Origin: Adiantum capillus-veneris
Taxonomy: Eukaryota > Streptophyta > Polypodiopsida > Polypodiales > Pteridaceae
Direction: 5' to 3'
NCBI GenBank assembly: GCA_014529385.2
Contig: CM043969.1
Location: 70,127,176 to 70,191,175 of the forward strand
DNA length: 64,000 nucleotides
Part shown: positions 36,511 through 49,671 of the stretch, one piece after another
Layout: every line of letters begins with the position of its first letter
Numbering within the stretch: the first letter of the stretch is position 1
Position numbers and translations under genes: made by a program
Notes under the pieces: generated by a model
Databases searched by the model: none
The model's input: only the letters and a program-made list of their open reading frames with translations
Told to the model about the DNA's origin: nothing

Positions 36511-36883
36511 CAAACAATGCACAATTTTGATTGGTTGAAAGAGTTATAAGATACTGATTATTTTTATATTTTAAAATAGAGAGATTTAAAGATTGGTTGA
36601 TATAGGGTAAGGCCATTTATGGGGAGATCATGTGTAGGGGAAACGGGAATGATACAGTCAAGATGTCCATAATACCTAACATCATTAACCTATGTACAGA
36701 GACTATCCATCTAAAAACATATTTCTAGTGCCTATGCCTCATTTTATCATCATATGGTTTGGGCACTTCAAAATTCACCTTGAAAAAGTATTGCAGACAC
36801 CACGATCAACACACCCCATTCTCTTTTCAAGAATTGGAGTCCTGAGTCCCTCCCTTGCCAACCCTCTTTCTCTCGCAGCATGC

Positions 36884-36967
<84 letters not shown>
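36884..36967. repeat. (CT)n microsatellite
   Basis: About 84 bp of near-perfect CT dinucleotides. A broader CT-rich tract lies at 36060-36200. The Ser-Leu ORFs across it are artefacts of the repeat. Confidence 0.98.
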
Positions 36968-36969
<2 letters not shown>

Positions 36970-37097
36970 AAATTTGTTATTTACATAAATTACATCATCT
37001 CATCTTTGAGCTATGTTATATCAGCCCCATGAACTATAGACATCTCTCTCTCATCTTCCCGTCAGTGATACAAAGGCAATCCTCCATCATCTTTTTC

Positions 37098-40000
37098 TTA
37101 ATGATCTCCCAAGGGATAGTGACCTTGTAAAGCGAGAAAATTCCAAATAAAGAACAGTAACCATGCTCTCAATGATTGCATACAGAACTGCATAGCATCA
37201 TCTAGATATTTGCACAATTCGAATGTCATAGAAAAGATAGACAGTTTGATTGGGACCCAGTTTTGTACATGTTGAAGAATCCATAGCCACCATTGTCTTA
37301 CATTTTTACAATCCCAAAATATGTGTTTAATAGTCTCCATAGCCTTTACAATTAGAACATTTCCCATCTACAATAAATTTCTTAAGTAATAGTTCACCAA
37401 AGGGAAGAGAACCTGTGAGAAGTCTACACATAAAAAGTTTGTGCTTATTCGAGCAAGGAAGGCTCCGTAATACAATCAGCCGCTGTATCCACCATTCTTG
37501 TGATTTGTTGAACCTCCGATATCTATTGCATCTGATAGAAATTTCCATATCTGGTATAAGCAAAGTGTAGAATTGGGCAGTAGAAGACTTCCACAGTCAC
37601 CTGTATTCCCTGGGAGGTGCCAATCTCTGAATCTTTCCAATAAGTTCTCTGTAATGGGGACTTGAAGCCTGAAAGTCTGAATACATAGGTCTCTCCAACT
37701 TATTTTGAAAGCATTTGAGAGTCTGAATTGTCTCTTGGCTGCAAAAAAGGGAAAAAACAACCCCTGAGAGTCCAACATTTGCTCAATGCATGTGATACCT
37801 TTTCTAAATAACATGATGGCTGGTTTTTTAATAATCAAGGCAAGAGGGGTTTTAAAAATGGAACTCCAAAAGACATTTTCATGACCAAGAGAGTTGCCTG
37901 TATACCTAAGACGACCTTGCCATATCAAATTAGAGCATGGATTGGGGGTTCTTAACCTGCAGCACACGCTCACGCTTGACGAGCAACTATGGTTAAACAT
38001 ATGTTTAAAAGGGACACTATCTGGTTCAGATGCATGTGGGATATCATTTTTCTGTCAGTGGTTTATTTTCACGGAACATGGAACATGTGGGATTGGGATA
38101 AACTGTTTTCGCATGCCCCTCTTAAAATAGGTTGTCTTACTGCTCAGCTGGTTATTAGTTGAGTGCATCCCTATGGGGTAACCCAGATATCTGACAATAT
38201 GTCCTTTCTGGACTCTCTTGCCAGCTCAAATAAGATTGTCAAATTGAACAGCATTTATATCGATAAGCACAGATTTTTGCAATTTCAAGTTCATACCAGC
38301 AGCAGCCAGAGAAAACAGAGCAAGTTAAGACATACATTTGTTCAAATTTAAATTTGTAGCATGTAAAAAAATCATAGTGTCATCAGCAAAACCTAGAGCC
38401 AGCAACTGTTCTTTGGATATTTTTAACCCATTGATTCTCCCTAGAGCTGCTTGCTTCTCCAAAAAGCAAAATAAAGGATGAGTACTGATTGCAAAAAAAA
38501 AAGGGCTTTTAAGGGGCACCCTTGTCTCACTGATCTTTGAATCTGAACTGGGCCTCAAAGTCTGCCATTTACTAGTATCCTTGATGTAGCATGTTGGCCC
38601 AGCAAGAAGATGAGGCACTCATGTTGGTCCCCAACCCCAGCTTTTTCATAATACCATAAATGAAGTCCCAAGCTACAGTGTCAAAGGCTTTTTCATAATC
38701 TAATTGTAGCATTATTGAGTTTTGATTTGTTTTGATAGCATATTCAACCCCCAGTTGAACAGCCATAATGTTATCCAAAAATAGATCGGCCCCCGATACA
38801 CCCCGTCTAGTTTATATGAGTATGTTTCCTTAACAGAGGGGATAGTCTTATAGCCACTGACTTAGCCAGAACCTTATACAGCAACCCCATCATGGTTATG
38901 GGTCTCCACTGTGAGAGAGTTGAGTAGAATTTTTGTTTGGGAATGAGTTTTACAATTCCTTCTTTGAGATGAGGGTCCATAATCTGTGATGCCCAGATAG
39001 CATTGATTGCCTGCATAACCATACATTTTAGATGTGGCCAAAAATGCATCAAGAATTCCTTTGAAATCCCACAGGCTCCAGGGGTTTTGTCATTTCCCAA
39101 CTTAGTGACAGCATAGTGAAGTTCTCCTTCCTCAAAGCAGCCCTCAAGCCTCTGGGCATCACAGTTGTTAATGCAAGAGTCCACAAAAGCTAACATCACA
39201 TCCATTGCTTGTTGTCTTTCCTTAGAAGTATCCACTAGTTTATTTAAGATGGCATTGAAGTGATCCACACAAGTTTTCATAAGGTTCTGGCTGTCAGTGA
39301 CCTCAGACCCATCTTCTATTATAATTTTAGTGATAGCCTCTCGGTTATGTTTGGTTTTTAGTTTGTGAAAAACCCCTTGGAAGTGTCATTTACATCTGAT
39401 AATTCTCTTACCCTGCATTTGAATCTACATTTAGCAACCTCAGCCTCAGCTATAGATAGAAGAGCACCCCTGATATCCTCAATTTCATTACATAGTTGTG
39501 TGGTTACCTAGCCTTTATGCACCTGATCTAGAAAAGGTTTAAGTTTAGCACTTAGTTCGGCTAGCTTCTATCTTTTTTTTGCAACTCCCAACTTACCATG
39601 ATGTCGTATACATTTTTGCATTTCAGAGCAGAAAAAAATCCAAGCATTAACCGGATCATCGTTCAGCTGCTTAGCATGATTAGCACAACGTAAGACATCG
39701 TCTTGAAAGTATTGATTATGTAACAACAAGTTATCCACCATCAGAGGTCTCACTTTACCAGTTTTAATAGACCTAGCATTAGCATCAAAAGATTCAAAAC
39801 GAGAGGAAAGTGATCAGACATACAGAAGTCAATCTGAACTTGCATTTGACAATTAGCAGGTAGCCATACATCCTGCATAAAATAAAATCTATCCAATTTG
39901 GACCAAGATGACATGTGAGATTTAGAGTGGAAAGTGAACCCGTTTGAATTAAACCCATTCAACCAGGCATTTGACATTTGATGCAGGGATTCCAGCTCAT

Positions 40001-40477
40001 CTCAACAAGCAGCTTCTTCCTTTGACATAACAGTGTCCGTGGAAGTGGTATCCACCAGTTTAGTTACCATATTGAAATCACCGCCATGGATACCCTTGCC
40101 TAGATTCATCAATTTCAGCCAAGACCAAGTTTCCATTATGTGGCTCCATTTGTTATGAGCATACACATTGACAATATGCAGAGGTCCCCATGCCAAGTCC
40201 ATTGTAAAAATAGAGCAACGGCTCAAAGGGTGATCAAGCACCCACCACTGAGGGTTAAGAGAGTTCTTAATAAAAGTGAGTACCCCAGAATACTCCCCTT
40301 TTTCCCCCCATAAAAGCAAGAGTATCCTTTGAAGTGGTAAGTTTCTCCTGCTCTCTTATTCCACTTATGCTCCTGTATAAGCACTACATGAAGATCTTTT
40401 TGCAGAATCCATTTGTTAAGCATAGCCAGTCTATTGGGGTCATTAATACCTTTAACATTGAAGGTTGCAAATTTCAT
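37098..40477 (-). pseudogene. LINE ORF2: endonuclease - reverse transcriptase - zf-RVT
   Basis: ORF2 nicks target DNA and copies the RNA in place. The ATG at 40477 opens MKFATFNVKGIND, an AP-endonuclease start; LIQEHKW (catalytic Glu), GGDFN and SDHFP follow by about 39800. The reverse transcriptase begins near 39280 (LIPKQ, WRPITMMGLLYKVLAK), continues with QLDYEKAFDTVAWDF near 38690 and reaches FADD at 38379-38390. The C-terminus (about 37565-37098) has CSNCKG, then HIFWDC, a zf-RVT finger split by a frame change. About eight frameshifts or stops interrupt it, including ones near 40290, 39985, 38800 and 37330. Confidence 0.87.
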
Positions 40478-41823
40478 GAGGAAGTATTTATAACAACCTG
40501 GGTGTTACCCCCCTCGTTAGAACTATCATCACTATCCACCATGTTGACCTCAAGGTTAATAGCAGGCTCCTCCCGAATAAGAGGTACTTTTTCAACGGTA
40601 TTGCAAGCTGCCTCAATAGCAGCCAAAGTGTCAAGTGAAGGCATGTCCTGTAGGATGTCAAAGACATTAGAGATAATGTACCCTGAGGATTGTTGTGGGG
40701 GTTTGAAGGATTTCCTAGCCAAGACAGTTTGAAACCCCTCCACGTCAATGGGCCTTTTCCCCTTATCGGTGGTTCTATTAATGCCATGAGGATTATTAGA
40801 GGAGGCTGGGCCTTGGTGCCCGTTTCCCGATTTAGCCTGGCTCCCTACATGACTAGGGTTGAATAGAGCTCTCAAAACCCCTTTCGCATCAGAATTTGTG
40901 GTGCCAAGAGCATGTGCATAAGCAAGAGAGACATTTACTGAAGTCTGTTGCACCCCATGACTATTACCATTACCCGAATGAATTGTACTAGGAGATTTCC
41001 CAAAAATTTGTTCCCTTGGAACCAAATTTTTACTCCCTGGATGAGAAGGAATGAGATCTCCTGAGGATTGAGTTACCATGGGGCAGTTTTAGAGAAGTGT
41101 CCTAGCTTGTTGCAATGAAAGCATGCTCATGTTAGAGAACCCCATTTAAGGTACAGATTCCTACAGACAGGATGTTAATGTCTATAGTTTGTGGAAAGGG
41201 GTTTTTGGTGTTCCATAGAAGACATGCTTTATTACGGTTGGGAGAGTTAATGGTGGGGGCATACAAGACTTGGCCCAATGTGGTAGTGATATCCTTAATG
41301 CATGGCCACATAAAGGATGGTAGATCTATGTACTCAACCCACACAGGACATTGATATAGCAAGGCATCCTTAATCATTTTAATAGGTTTCCAATCAAACA
41401 CATGTACTACCGCTCCAAATAGTATAACAATAGGTTTCGACTGGAATGCAGCATGATCTTGGGGCTTGAAAACAGGACCTTGAAAAGTCCCTGCCCCGCA
41501 TAGAAGATTTTGTCTATAGCATTAGCTCCAAATCCTTTGTCAATGGCCTGTCCAATATCATTAATTTGGGGAAATCGACCAGCAAAGAAAAGTACAACCG
41601 CTCGAGCTTTGAAAACAGAAATTTGTTGCCAAATCATTTCGGAGTCCAAAGAAACTTGATGATCCCCTTTTATCTGAGGGTCATTGGTGATGGAGTCTTG
41701 TAGAATGACAGACAAGGCCGACCCATCATAAGATGGGGTATTATCCAGCTGCTCATGAACAAGGCTGTGGGCTTCTTCCCTAGGGTCTACTCTAAAGGCC
41801 GAAGGTAATGCAAAAGAGGCCAT
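40474..41823 (-). pseudogene. LINE ORF1 (DUF4283-like, nucleic-acid binding)
   Basis: ORF1 of plant L1 elements binds the element RNA. The ATG at 41823 opens MASFALPSAFRVDPREEAH. FKARAVVLFFAGRFPQI, then VHVFDWKPIKMIKDALLY and CPVWVEYIDLP match the spaced hydrophobic/Trp pattern of DUF4283. The frame changes near 41430. A CCHC-like CFHCNKLGHF lies at about 41095-41140, lacking the last Cys and followed by a frame break. The final piece (41079-40474) is Ser/Asn/Gly-rich and acidic at its end. Confidence 0.78.
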
Positions 41824-41984
41824 AGCAAAAGAAACAAATGAAGGACCTGATTATGCAGAATGTCGAGGCCATGTTGATGCTGCACGATTGGGTAGATAGT
41901 GAAGGTCACCCCGCTCAGAGGAATCGAAGCAGAGCATGAACCAGATGCTCCACCGAAACCATAAGGGGGAGGTGCTCCCTGCTT

Positions 41985-41991
41985 TTCTCTT

Positions 41992-42056
<65 letters not shown>
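41985..42056. repeat. Compound (CT)n(CA)n microsatellite
   Basis: TCTTCTCTCT-type repeats run to about 42027 and switch directly to CACACA to about 42056. It lies just outside the 5' end of the LINE. Confidence 0.97.
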
Positions 42057-42058
<2 letters not shown>

Positions 42059-43559
42059 CCTCCTGCTCATGATGCACCTTGTGAGCTTGGCCGTGCTACC
42101 TCAAAGGGGTCTGCTACCCATTGTTGCTGCACACAGTTGATCATCACTTAACTTGTCAGTTGAGGCTGGCACAGGATAAGGCACAGGCTCAGAGAGAGCT
42201 CTAGGATCATGATAGTGGCCACTGATTTGCACACACGGGGCAAACATAGCAGAGAACAGGGAACCTAGGGTGATACACCAGCGGCACTAACCATGGATAG
42301 CTAAAGACAGAGCCCAAGTGGACAATAAGAAATGTGGGGTCAGTGAGGTCCTTGACGCAGGTGTCACTAGATGTAGGTCAAGTGAGGTAAGTTTTGGTGT
42401 CGATGTTGTGGTCATCCTCGTTTGCATCTAGCACAAGGTTTTAATTTTTATCGATTACATCTTACACAAGGTTTCAGACAAGGGGCATGATCCCCTCCCT
42501 CTCGTTTTGCGTTCTTTTCTTCCCTTTACTCTCTTCATTGTTTCCAATATATTTAGTTCATTGTGTATGTATCCTCTCAACTCTTATTTGATTTTTCCAC
42601 CACGTTGATGTACAACGTTGGACAATCTCCATTCCATCTTCTGGCCAATGCTTCTAGCTTTTACTTTGAATACTTTCATCTTTAATAAATTTAAATTTTC
42701 TCTTCGAATAAAGTTATGTAGACGTCCAAATTCTCAATATGTTATTAGAATTTTTTTTGGAGGTACTCTTTTACAGTCTCTTTATTTCAGCACTAAGGCT
42801 CATATGAAGCCATCATTGAGTTTTTCCATCCAGTTTATAAAGTTCCATGTTGCAAATTTCCCCAGATAGTTAGAACATCATTGAAATGAGGATGTTGTAG
42901 TTTTGGTTGCACCTCATGAAAAAGTATTTCTGAGGCTCTAAATTTGTGTAGCAACAAACTGCCTTCAAAATGCATTAAATTGAAATAAGAGTTTGTTTGA
43001 TGTTTTGTAGTACCTTCTTGGTCAGTGGGTTAAACCTTTACCTTTCCCATGGTAAGCTTGGTCTTGCCTTCATTGTATACTTCAAACATTGCTAGTTGAT
43101 AAACAAGTGTACCTTCTTAGGAATACGTGCAAAAAGTATGTAGCCATGTTTTTGAAAAATTCAACATTCCTAAAATCTACGTAGAATCTCTCTCTTTCTC
43201 ATAAGTAATGTTACTCATACACTCGTACAGATACTTTTAAAAAATCCATTGCTTTATAGGATACTGTCAAATATTCCACCCCACCATTCTACCACCCTTG
43301 TGTGTTGAGGGTGTTGCCTCTGTATCAGCACTACTCACCTGCCCATCGCTAGCAAACAACTCTGTAAGCCATGAGAGAGAGAGAGAAGAGAGAGAAGTTG
43401 CATGGGCATCATATGAACATTCCTACAAGTGGTGCAAGAGAGAAGAAAATTTTAGCATCGTAAATCTCTATCAGAACCGGATAAACATGTTATTTTCAAG
43501 TATGGGACGGATGTCTAACCTCACTCCTATCTTATTGCAGATTTAGGAAGAACCACAAA
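42057..43559. other. Non-coding stretch, no feature recognised
   Basis: AT-rich, with only short ORFs (under 90 codons) lacking family signals and a small GAGAGA-rich patch near 43375-43400. It may be the decayed leader of the LTR element whose boundary lies to the right; no repeat boundary was identified. Confidence 0.45.
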
Positions 43560-44002
43560 TAAATTGTCAATCCATGGGACGAAGCAGACTTGACTAGTAC
43601 ATAGAGGCTACAAGAGGTTGTCAATCTCTTGGAAAACAACAAACAACTTGCATCTAACTCAAGCTCAAATGACAGAAATCACCAAAAGCCAATTTCGCTC
43701 ATCAACAAACAAATCACATTCGTTACAGTATCAAACGACATCCAAACGTAACGAAACTTCTAGGACATGTTTAAAATACCTAAGAACATATGCTTATGGT
43801 CTCAAATCCCACTTTAGGTCGAGTGCAAAAATCGCGATTATTAACAACAGTGGATTTTTGACCTAGTTGTTTTTGACCCAAAATGCATCTAAATGCTTAG
43901 CAATGATGCCCTAATATCCCGCCTATACTTAGTTTCTTATTTTGAAGTGTAAATTCCTACTTATGATGAGATTAGGCTGCGGGTCGATGACGCCAAAACC
44001 TA
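43560..44002 (-). other. E3-type leader sequence left of the LTR
   Basis: Read on the minus strand, the LTR at 44406-44003 is followed by TTTGGCGTCATCGACC, which resembles a gypsy-type primer-site region. Further on at 43831-43838 is the ATCGCGAT core with AT-rich flanks and a TGTTGTTAAT-type edge like those in the array at 53272-53870. This looks like the start of an element's leader, although the LTR also ends the coding region to its right. Confidence 0.55.
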
Positions 44003-44406
44003 CGAAATGCCGTGAAATGCTCACATCAATGCGTAGAGCTCTTACCTACGGTTGCAACACAACAGACGCAATTGCAATGTGACAACCGGGGAGGGAGTAG
44101 GAAGCGTGAGAGGAGAGAAGTGAGCACCGTTAGCTCACGCTGTGTATTTCATTATCCAAAACTTCATAATAACTTACAAAAATTAGCTTTTATACCCTAG
44201 CCAGGGTTTTTGGTGGTCAAAACTAATAATCTGGGAGCTCTAACTAAAGACAAGTTGATACAATCTAGAAGCTTGTAGCCCCGGCTCAGCAATTATAAAG
44301 TTTATCCAAAATATAGGAGTTACAGTATTTGCAATTCATTAAAATAATAAATGTTTTTACAATGAGAGCTCCAAAAAATGGTATCCAAGTTAATTTGTTG
44401 CTAACA
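44003..44406 (-). repeat. E3 LTR
   Basis: On the minus strand it starts TGTTAGCAACAAATTAAC directly after a purine tract (GGTGAGGGGGGGGGGAA) and runs about 400 bp to just before a TTTGGCGTCATC primer-like site. A TATAAAA lies near 44195, in a suitable promoter position. No second copy was found in the window, so the inner edge is approximate. Confidence 0.65.
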
Positions 44407-44408
44407 TT

Positions 44409-44708
44409 CCCCCCCCCCTCACCTGTGTCATCCCTTAACACAGCTTTATGGGTTGAAATAATCTTTGGGTTGATGATTGGCGAAGCGGTCTTTAAGTGCA
44501 TGTGAAGCTTTCTCATATCTGATCTTTCTTTCTTTGTCTGGAACATGCAAAACTTGCATGGTGACTCTGTTCTTGAGCTTGATGGCTGAGTAGCCTACGA
44601 ATTTGGAAGTTAGGTTGCTGATCACTGGCCCAAAAATCTTCGTTCGCCAAGTGAAAACCCCTGTATAGAACACTTCCTCAAACGCCAACATAGTTGCTCG
44701 AGGGGGAG
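44409..44708 (-). pseudogene. E3 terminal ORF segment (fossil)
   Basis: It reads MLAFEEVFYTGVFTWRTKIF and continues to KDYFNP and a stop shortly before the purine tract and LTR. It is the C-terminal end of the element's last ORF, separated from the rest by copia 2. No domain is recognised. Confidence 0.6.
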
Positions 44709-45030
44709 TGTTGAGATGTCGAGCTCTACACCTTGAGTTGGCATCCACTACGGGTCTTGGCCGCTTACGGCATTTACTCACTGGCGCGTTAGGTGACCGA
44801 CATAGAGGATCTCTGCCAGTGATTCTACAGTTGGACTACACTTATAGTGCCAGCCTAGTACGCTTCTAGCGAGTTTACACTTAGTGACCGCATGTACATA
44901 TGTGCTACTTTTCAGCTTTAGCACTTAGTCATTTTGTACTCTCTTTTCTGTGAAGAAGAAGAAGAAGCTTTCCATCTCTGTGTGCTTTGTGCTTGTCTTG
45001 TGTAGCTCTCTTGCATCCTCATTCTTTACA
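44709..45030 (+). repeat. Copia 2 left LTR and primer-binding site
   Basis: It starts TGTTGAGATGTCGAGC and ends ATTCTTTACA. The primer site TGGTATCAGAGC follows directly at 45031-45042, an exact match to the initiator-Met tRNA end. A GAAGAAGAAGAAG tract near 44955 lies in the R/U5 part. Confidence 0.96.
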
Positions 45031-45324
45031 TGGTATCAGAGCCTGGTGCAGGCAAGAGAGGCTAAGAGAGCAAGAGCATCACAATCCCTTCGTTCGCAAT
45101 CCACGACCAAGTTTCTCACAAGGTCTCCAAAGTGCAGTATACAGTTTCTGAACAGGTCTCCAAAGTGCAGTATACAGAGATTTACTGTACAAGTACAGTG
45201 GTTGTATGTACGCTTGATTGTGGACACTCGTTGAGTGTAGAAAGCGTTACAGGTACCACGATAGCAGGTTCAGCAGATTTGCAGGTTTTTGCAGATTGCA
45301 GCTATTTTGTCTTAGTGCTTCAAG

Positions 45325-48300
45325 ATGTCTGACGGTTTCAGTCAGATTGTTACTGAGAAGCTTGAGAAAAATAACTACCCTGCATGGAAGTTCAGAATAA
45401 CAAATTTCCTAAAAGGAAAAGGTTATTAGGACTATGTAGAAGGAGACAATGAAAAGGAACCAGAGATTCCCGAGGCAAATGCTACAGCAGAACAAAGGAA
45501 AGCTTTGAGGGACTGGCAACAAGGCCAGAGCAAAGTGATGTATTGGCTTTCTATGAGCATCACAGATGGCATCATGGGCTATCTACAGGATGCTGAAACC
45601 CCCGCCATTGCATGGAGAAACTTAGGCAGAGTGTTCGAGGTGAACACCAAGGCCAGGAAGCTTCAACTAAAGTCGGAGCTAAATCAGGTTAAGAGGAACA
45701 ACCTCTCAATCAATGATTATGCCTTGAAGATCAAGAGTATCATTGAGGCTCTTGGATCTATTAAAGTCTCAGTGGAAGACGATGACATTGTCCGTGCATG
45801 CTTGGATGGTCTAGGAGATGAGTATGTACATTTTAGGTCTTCCATGAATACAAGAGACGACATCCCCGTGTTCCAAGATTTGATTTCTATGCTTATTCTT
45901 GAGGAGAAGAACCTTGACACATCTTCTTCTCATGGCAGAAATAATTCTGAGCAGGCCTTCTATTCTAACTCCAACAGAGGTAGAGGTAGAGGTCGTGGTC
46001 GAGGCCCAAGGGGTTGCAGGGGCCAATTTCTGGAAGGTCAATCAAATCAAAACAATACAGGTGGCAGGGGAAACCAGTCTCAAGGTAGGGGGAGTCAAAG
46101 AGGTCGTGGTGCAGGATCAAGCAGGTAGCAACATACTCCAGATAGCAGAGAATGTTGGACTTGTGGTGAAAGAGGTCACATGTCACGTGACTGTCCAAAG
46201 GGAAAAGCAAGTGGAAAGAGAGAATAGGGCAACTATGCATCTACTAGCAGAGATGCAGATGACAGCAAAAACGAGCGCATGTTTGTTATGCAGCATGTAA
46301 TGAATACAATGACTGCAGAGAATTCCACCCAAGATGATGTTTGGTATGTGGATTCAGGTGCCTCTAATCACATGACGTCTCGTGGAGAGTGGTTTAGAGA
46401 TATGCGCAAACCATATGTGTCAGGCTATGTGCAGACAGGAGATGACACAGCTCACCCCATTGCTCATGTAGGGGACATACCTCTAAATACGAAGAGTGGG
46501 AAATCAAAGTACTTAGCAGATGTACTTCATGTCCCAAACATTACAAAGAATCTTGTTTCTGTTGGACGAATGGTTGAGCAGGGTTTGCAGGTTCGCTTCA
46601 ATCCAAATGGCTGTTATGTAGAAGATTTCCAGAATGGTTGTAAGCTGATCACAGAGGGCAAATGTATGGGCAGAATGTTTACGCTGAATGTAGACATGCC
46701 TGAGGTAAAAGCTGCATTATTTGCACAGGGCACAGGTGTTGTGGCTGATTTTGACATTTGGCACAAACGCATTGGCCATGTCAATGAGCAGAGATTGCGC
46801 AGCATGCAATCAAAACAGATTGTAAAAGGTTTGCCCAAATTCAAGGTGGATGGTATGCATAAAGTGTGTGCAGCATGCCAGTTTGGAAAATAGTCAAAGG
46901 GCTCATTTCCACATGAGCGCAATGTATGTAAAAATCCACTTGAGGTGGTGCACACAGATGTTTGGGGTCCAACCGATACTGCAAGTATACATGGTTGCAG
47001 GTATTATGTCTCTTTCATTGATGACCATACAAGGAAAGTATGGGTCTACTTCATGCGTAACAAAAGTGAAGTGTTTGGTCACTTTCAAGACTTCAAAGTC
47101 ATGATTGAGAAGGAGACAGATATGCAAATCAAGACATTGAGGTCAGATGGAGGGGGAGTACTTCTCCAATGATTTTTCAGATTTTCTGCGATTGCATGGT
47201 ATACGCAGGCAGTTTACATGCAGATATACTCCACAACAGAATGGGGTCGCAAAAAGGAAAAACAGGCACATTGCAGAGGTTGCACGTGCATTGATGAATG
47301 AGAAGAACATGCCTCATCATTTCTGGGCTGAAGCCGTAAATACAGTTGTGTACATTATGAACAGGACACCTACAGCTACGGTGCATGATGTAACACCTGA
47401 GGAAAAGTTTACAGGTACAAAGCCTGAATTGGCACACTTGAAAGTGTTTGGCTGCATAGCTTACGTGCATGTACCAGATGAGTTGCGTAGGAAATTGGAT
47501 CCTAAAGCAGAGAAATGTATTCTTGTGGGATATTCCCTTGAACAAAAGGGGTACAGGTGCTACAATCCTACTACACGAGAATTACGAGTGAGCATAGATG
47601 TAGTCTTTGATGAGATGAGCAGCTGGTACAGTAATGCACATGGCACTATTGGGGCTGATGTAAAAATGATGTGGTTGTACAAAATGTGAGGCCACAGTCA
47701 TAGGTTTTGAGTGGACCACAAGAGTCCTCTTATCGTGGCTCTGTTGAGAAACCATGGAATGGTAGACTACGTACGCAGGTTACTCCACCAACAGGTACAG
47801 GGAATGTATCACGAAAAGGAAAGGAAAAGGTTGATGAACCTCCCTTTATGGCTGATGCATCATCTGGTTTTTCACATGTAGACATGGATTCAGATGGTTC
47901 TGAACAAAGTCTTGATGAGGAATTTGGAATTCCGGCTGTCAGGACACCTAGTGTAAGGAAAGTACAAGAAGATGCTAGAGGGCAAAGGAGTGACCCAGGA
48001 CCGCGCAGATCTAATAGAGTCAGAAATCCAGTTCAGAAATTGACTTATGATGGGTATCTAGCGCATCACCAAGCCTACATGGCTAAGGTGATACAGGATG
48101 TGGAGCCCACATGTTTTGAGAATGCAGTTGGAAATGTGCATTGAGATGATGCAATGAATGAAGAGATGGCTGCATTGGAAGCAAACGACACATGGGAGTT
48201 GGTGCCATTGCCAAGTGGTAAGAAAGCTATTGGCTGTAAATGGGTGTATAAAACCAAGCATAAGGCTGATGGTAACATTGAGCGTCACAAGGCAAGGCTG

Positions 48301-49671
48301 GTCGCAAAGGGTTATGCACAGATATATGGCATAGACTATGAGGAGACCTTTGCTCCAGTGGCAAAGATGACGAATGTGAGAGCTGTCATAGCAGTGGCTG
48401 CATCTAGAGGATGGATTATGCATCAAATGGATGTAAAGAATGCCTTCTTGAATGGTGAGTTGCAAGAGGAAGTGTATATGGATCAGCCACCTGGTTATGT
48501 CGATCCAGGTTACCCAGATTATGTATGCAGACTTCTCAAAGCTTTGTATGGTTTGAAGCAGGGCTGTAGAGCATGGTATGACAGGATTGCCAAGTATCTT
48601 GTCAGTATTGGTTTTAGGAGATCTCATGTTGATCATTCACTCTATGTACGTGAGAGTGATGTGGGGATTGTGGTCATTACCATATATGTAGATGACCTTG
48701 TTATTGTTGGTGACAATGCTATGGAGATTGACCATGTGAAGGGTCTTCTCAAACAGGAGTTTGAGATGAAGGATTTAGGCGAGTTGCGCTACTTTCTTGG
48801 CATTGAGGTGATCAGGACTCCAGAGGGTATATGGCTATCACAGAGACAGTATGCTTTGGACATGTTTTCAAAGTATGGTATGGCTGATTGTAAGCCAATT
48901 TCTATTCCCTTGGATGTGAATGCAAAGCTGAGTGCAGAGAAGGGTGATGTTGTTGAGGATGTCAACATGTACAGGAAGATTGTGGGTAGTCTAATCTACT
49001 TGACTATCACGAGGCCAGACTTGAGCTACACAGTAGGCTTGGAGAGTCAGTTCATGCAGCTTCCAAGGAAGCCACATTTGGATGGAGTACGACGCACACT
49101 TAGGTATGTGCAAGGTACTCTTGACTACGCATTGTTCTATGCAGCAGATGCACCATTAGCATTGTATGGGTATACAAATGCAGATTGGGCAGGTAGCATT
49201 GTTGATAGGAGATCTACGAGTGGCTTCATGTTCTCTTTTGGGAGTGCTGTTGTCACTTGGAGCAGCAAAAAGCAGCCTACGGTTGCTTTATCGAGCACAG
49301 AGGCAGAGTACAGAGGTGCAGCAGTTGCGGCGTGCGAGGTAGCTTGGCTACGCACATTACTTGAGGACTTGGGAGTGCAGGTGGACTAGCAAATTTTCAT
49401 CCATTGTGACAACCTCAGCAGCATGCAGTTGGCTAGGAACCGAGTGTTCCATGCCAGGACCAAACACATAGAGGTCCATTACCACTACGTTCGAGAGCGA
49501 GTGTTGGCGGGCAACATCGACTTGGTCTACGTCAGCACAGAGGAGCAGATAGCGGATATCTTTACCAAGGCCCTCGGAGATGAGAAGCTTCGACGTTTTC
49601 GGACTATGCTTGGACTCTGCGACATGCAGAGCTCGAGGGGGAGTGTTGAGATGTCGAGCTCTACACCTTGA
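45325..49671 (+). pseudogene. Copia 2 gag-pol region (fossil)
   Basis: In order: gag (about 45325-46125) with an Arg/Gly-rich tail; a zinc knuckle CWTCGERGHMSRDC (about 46150-46195); a protease with DSGASNHMTS (about 46340-46560); the pre-integrase finger (about 46750-46890); an integrase core with the RQFTCRYTPQQNG block (about 46940-47560); a reverse transcriptase with YVDDLVIVG (about 48150-48910); and an RNase H with the ADIFTKAL signature (about 49160-49620). The order is Copia. Despite the near-identical LTRs the coding part is interrupted several times. Confidence 0.93.

Larger units (their letters stand above)
37095..41830 (-). mobile_element. L1-type LINE retrotransposon, decayed
   Basis: On the minus strand there is an ORF1 with a DUF4283-like domain and a CCHC-like motif (41823 to 40474), then an ORF2 with an AP-like endonuclease, reverse transcriptase and terminal zf-RVT finger (40477 to about 37098). 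This is the usual plant L1 arrangement. The two ORFs are adjacent, with the ORF2 ATG at 40477 next to the ORF1 end. No poly(A) tail (poly-T on the plus strand) was seen at the 3' side, and the edges are approximate. About ten frameshifts and stops are scattered through it, so it is dead. No target duplication was found. Confidence 0.88.

Noticed and set aside
36692-37130. ORFs with long Ser-Leu runs on the plus strand
   Set aside because: They are translations of the (CT)n microsatellite and have no other support.
37894-38130. Plus-strand ORF within the LINE
   Set aside because: Shadow of the minus-strand LINE ORF2.
41787-42151. Arg-Glu and Cys-Val repeat ORFs on both strands
   Set aside because: Artefacts of the (CT)n(CA)n microsatellite.
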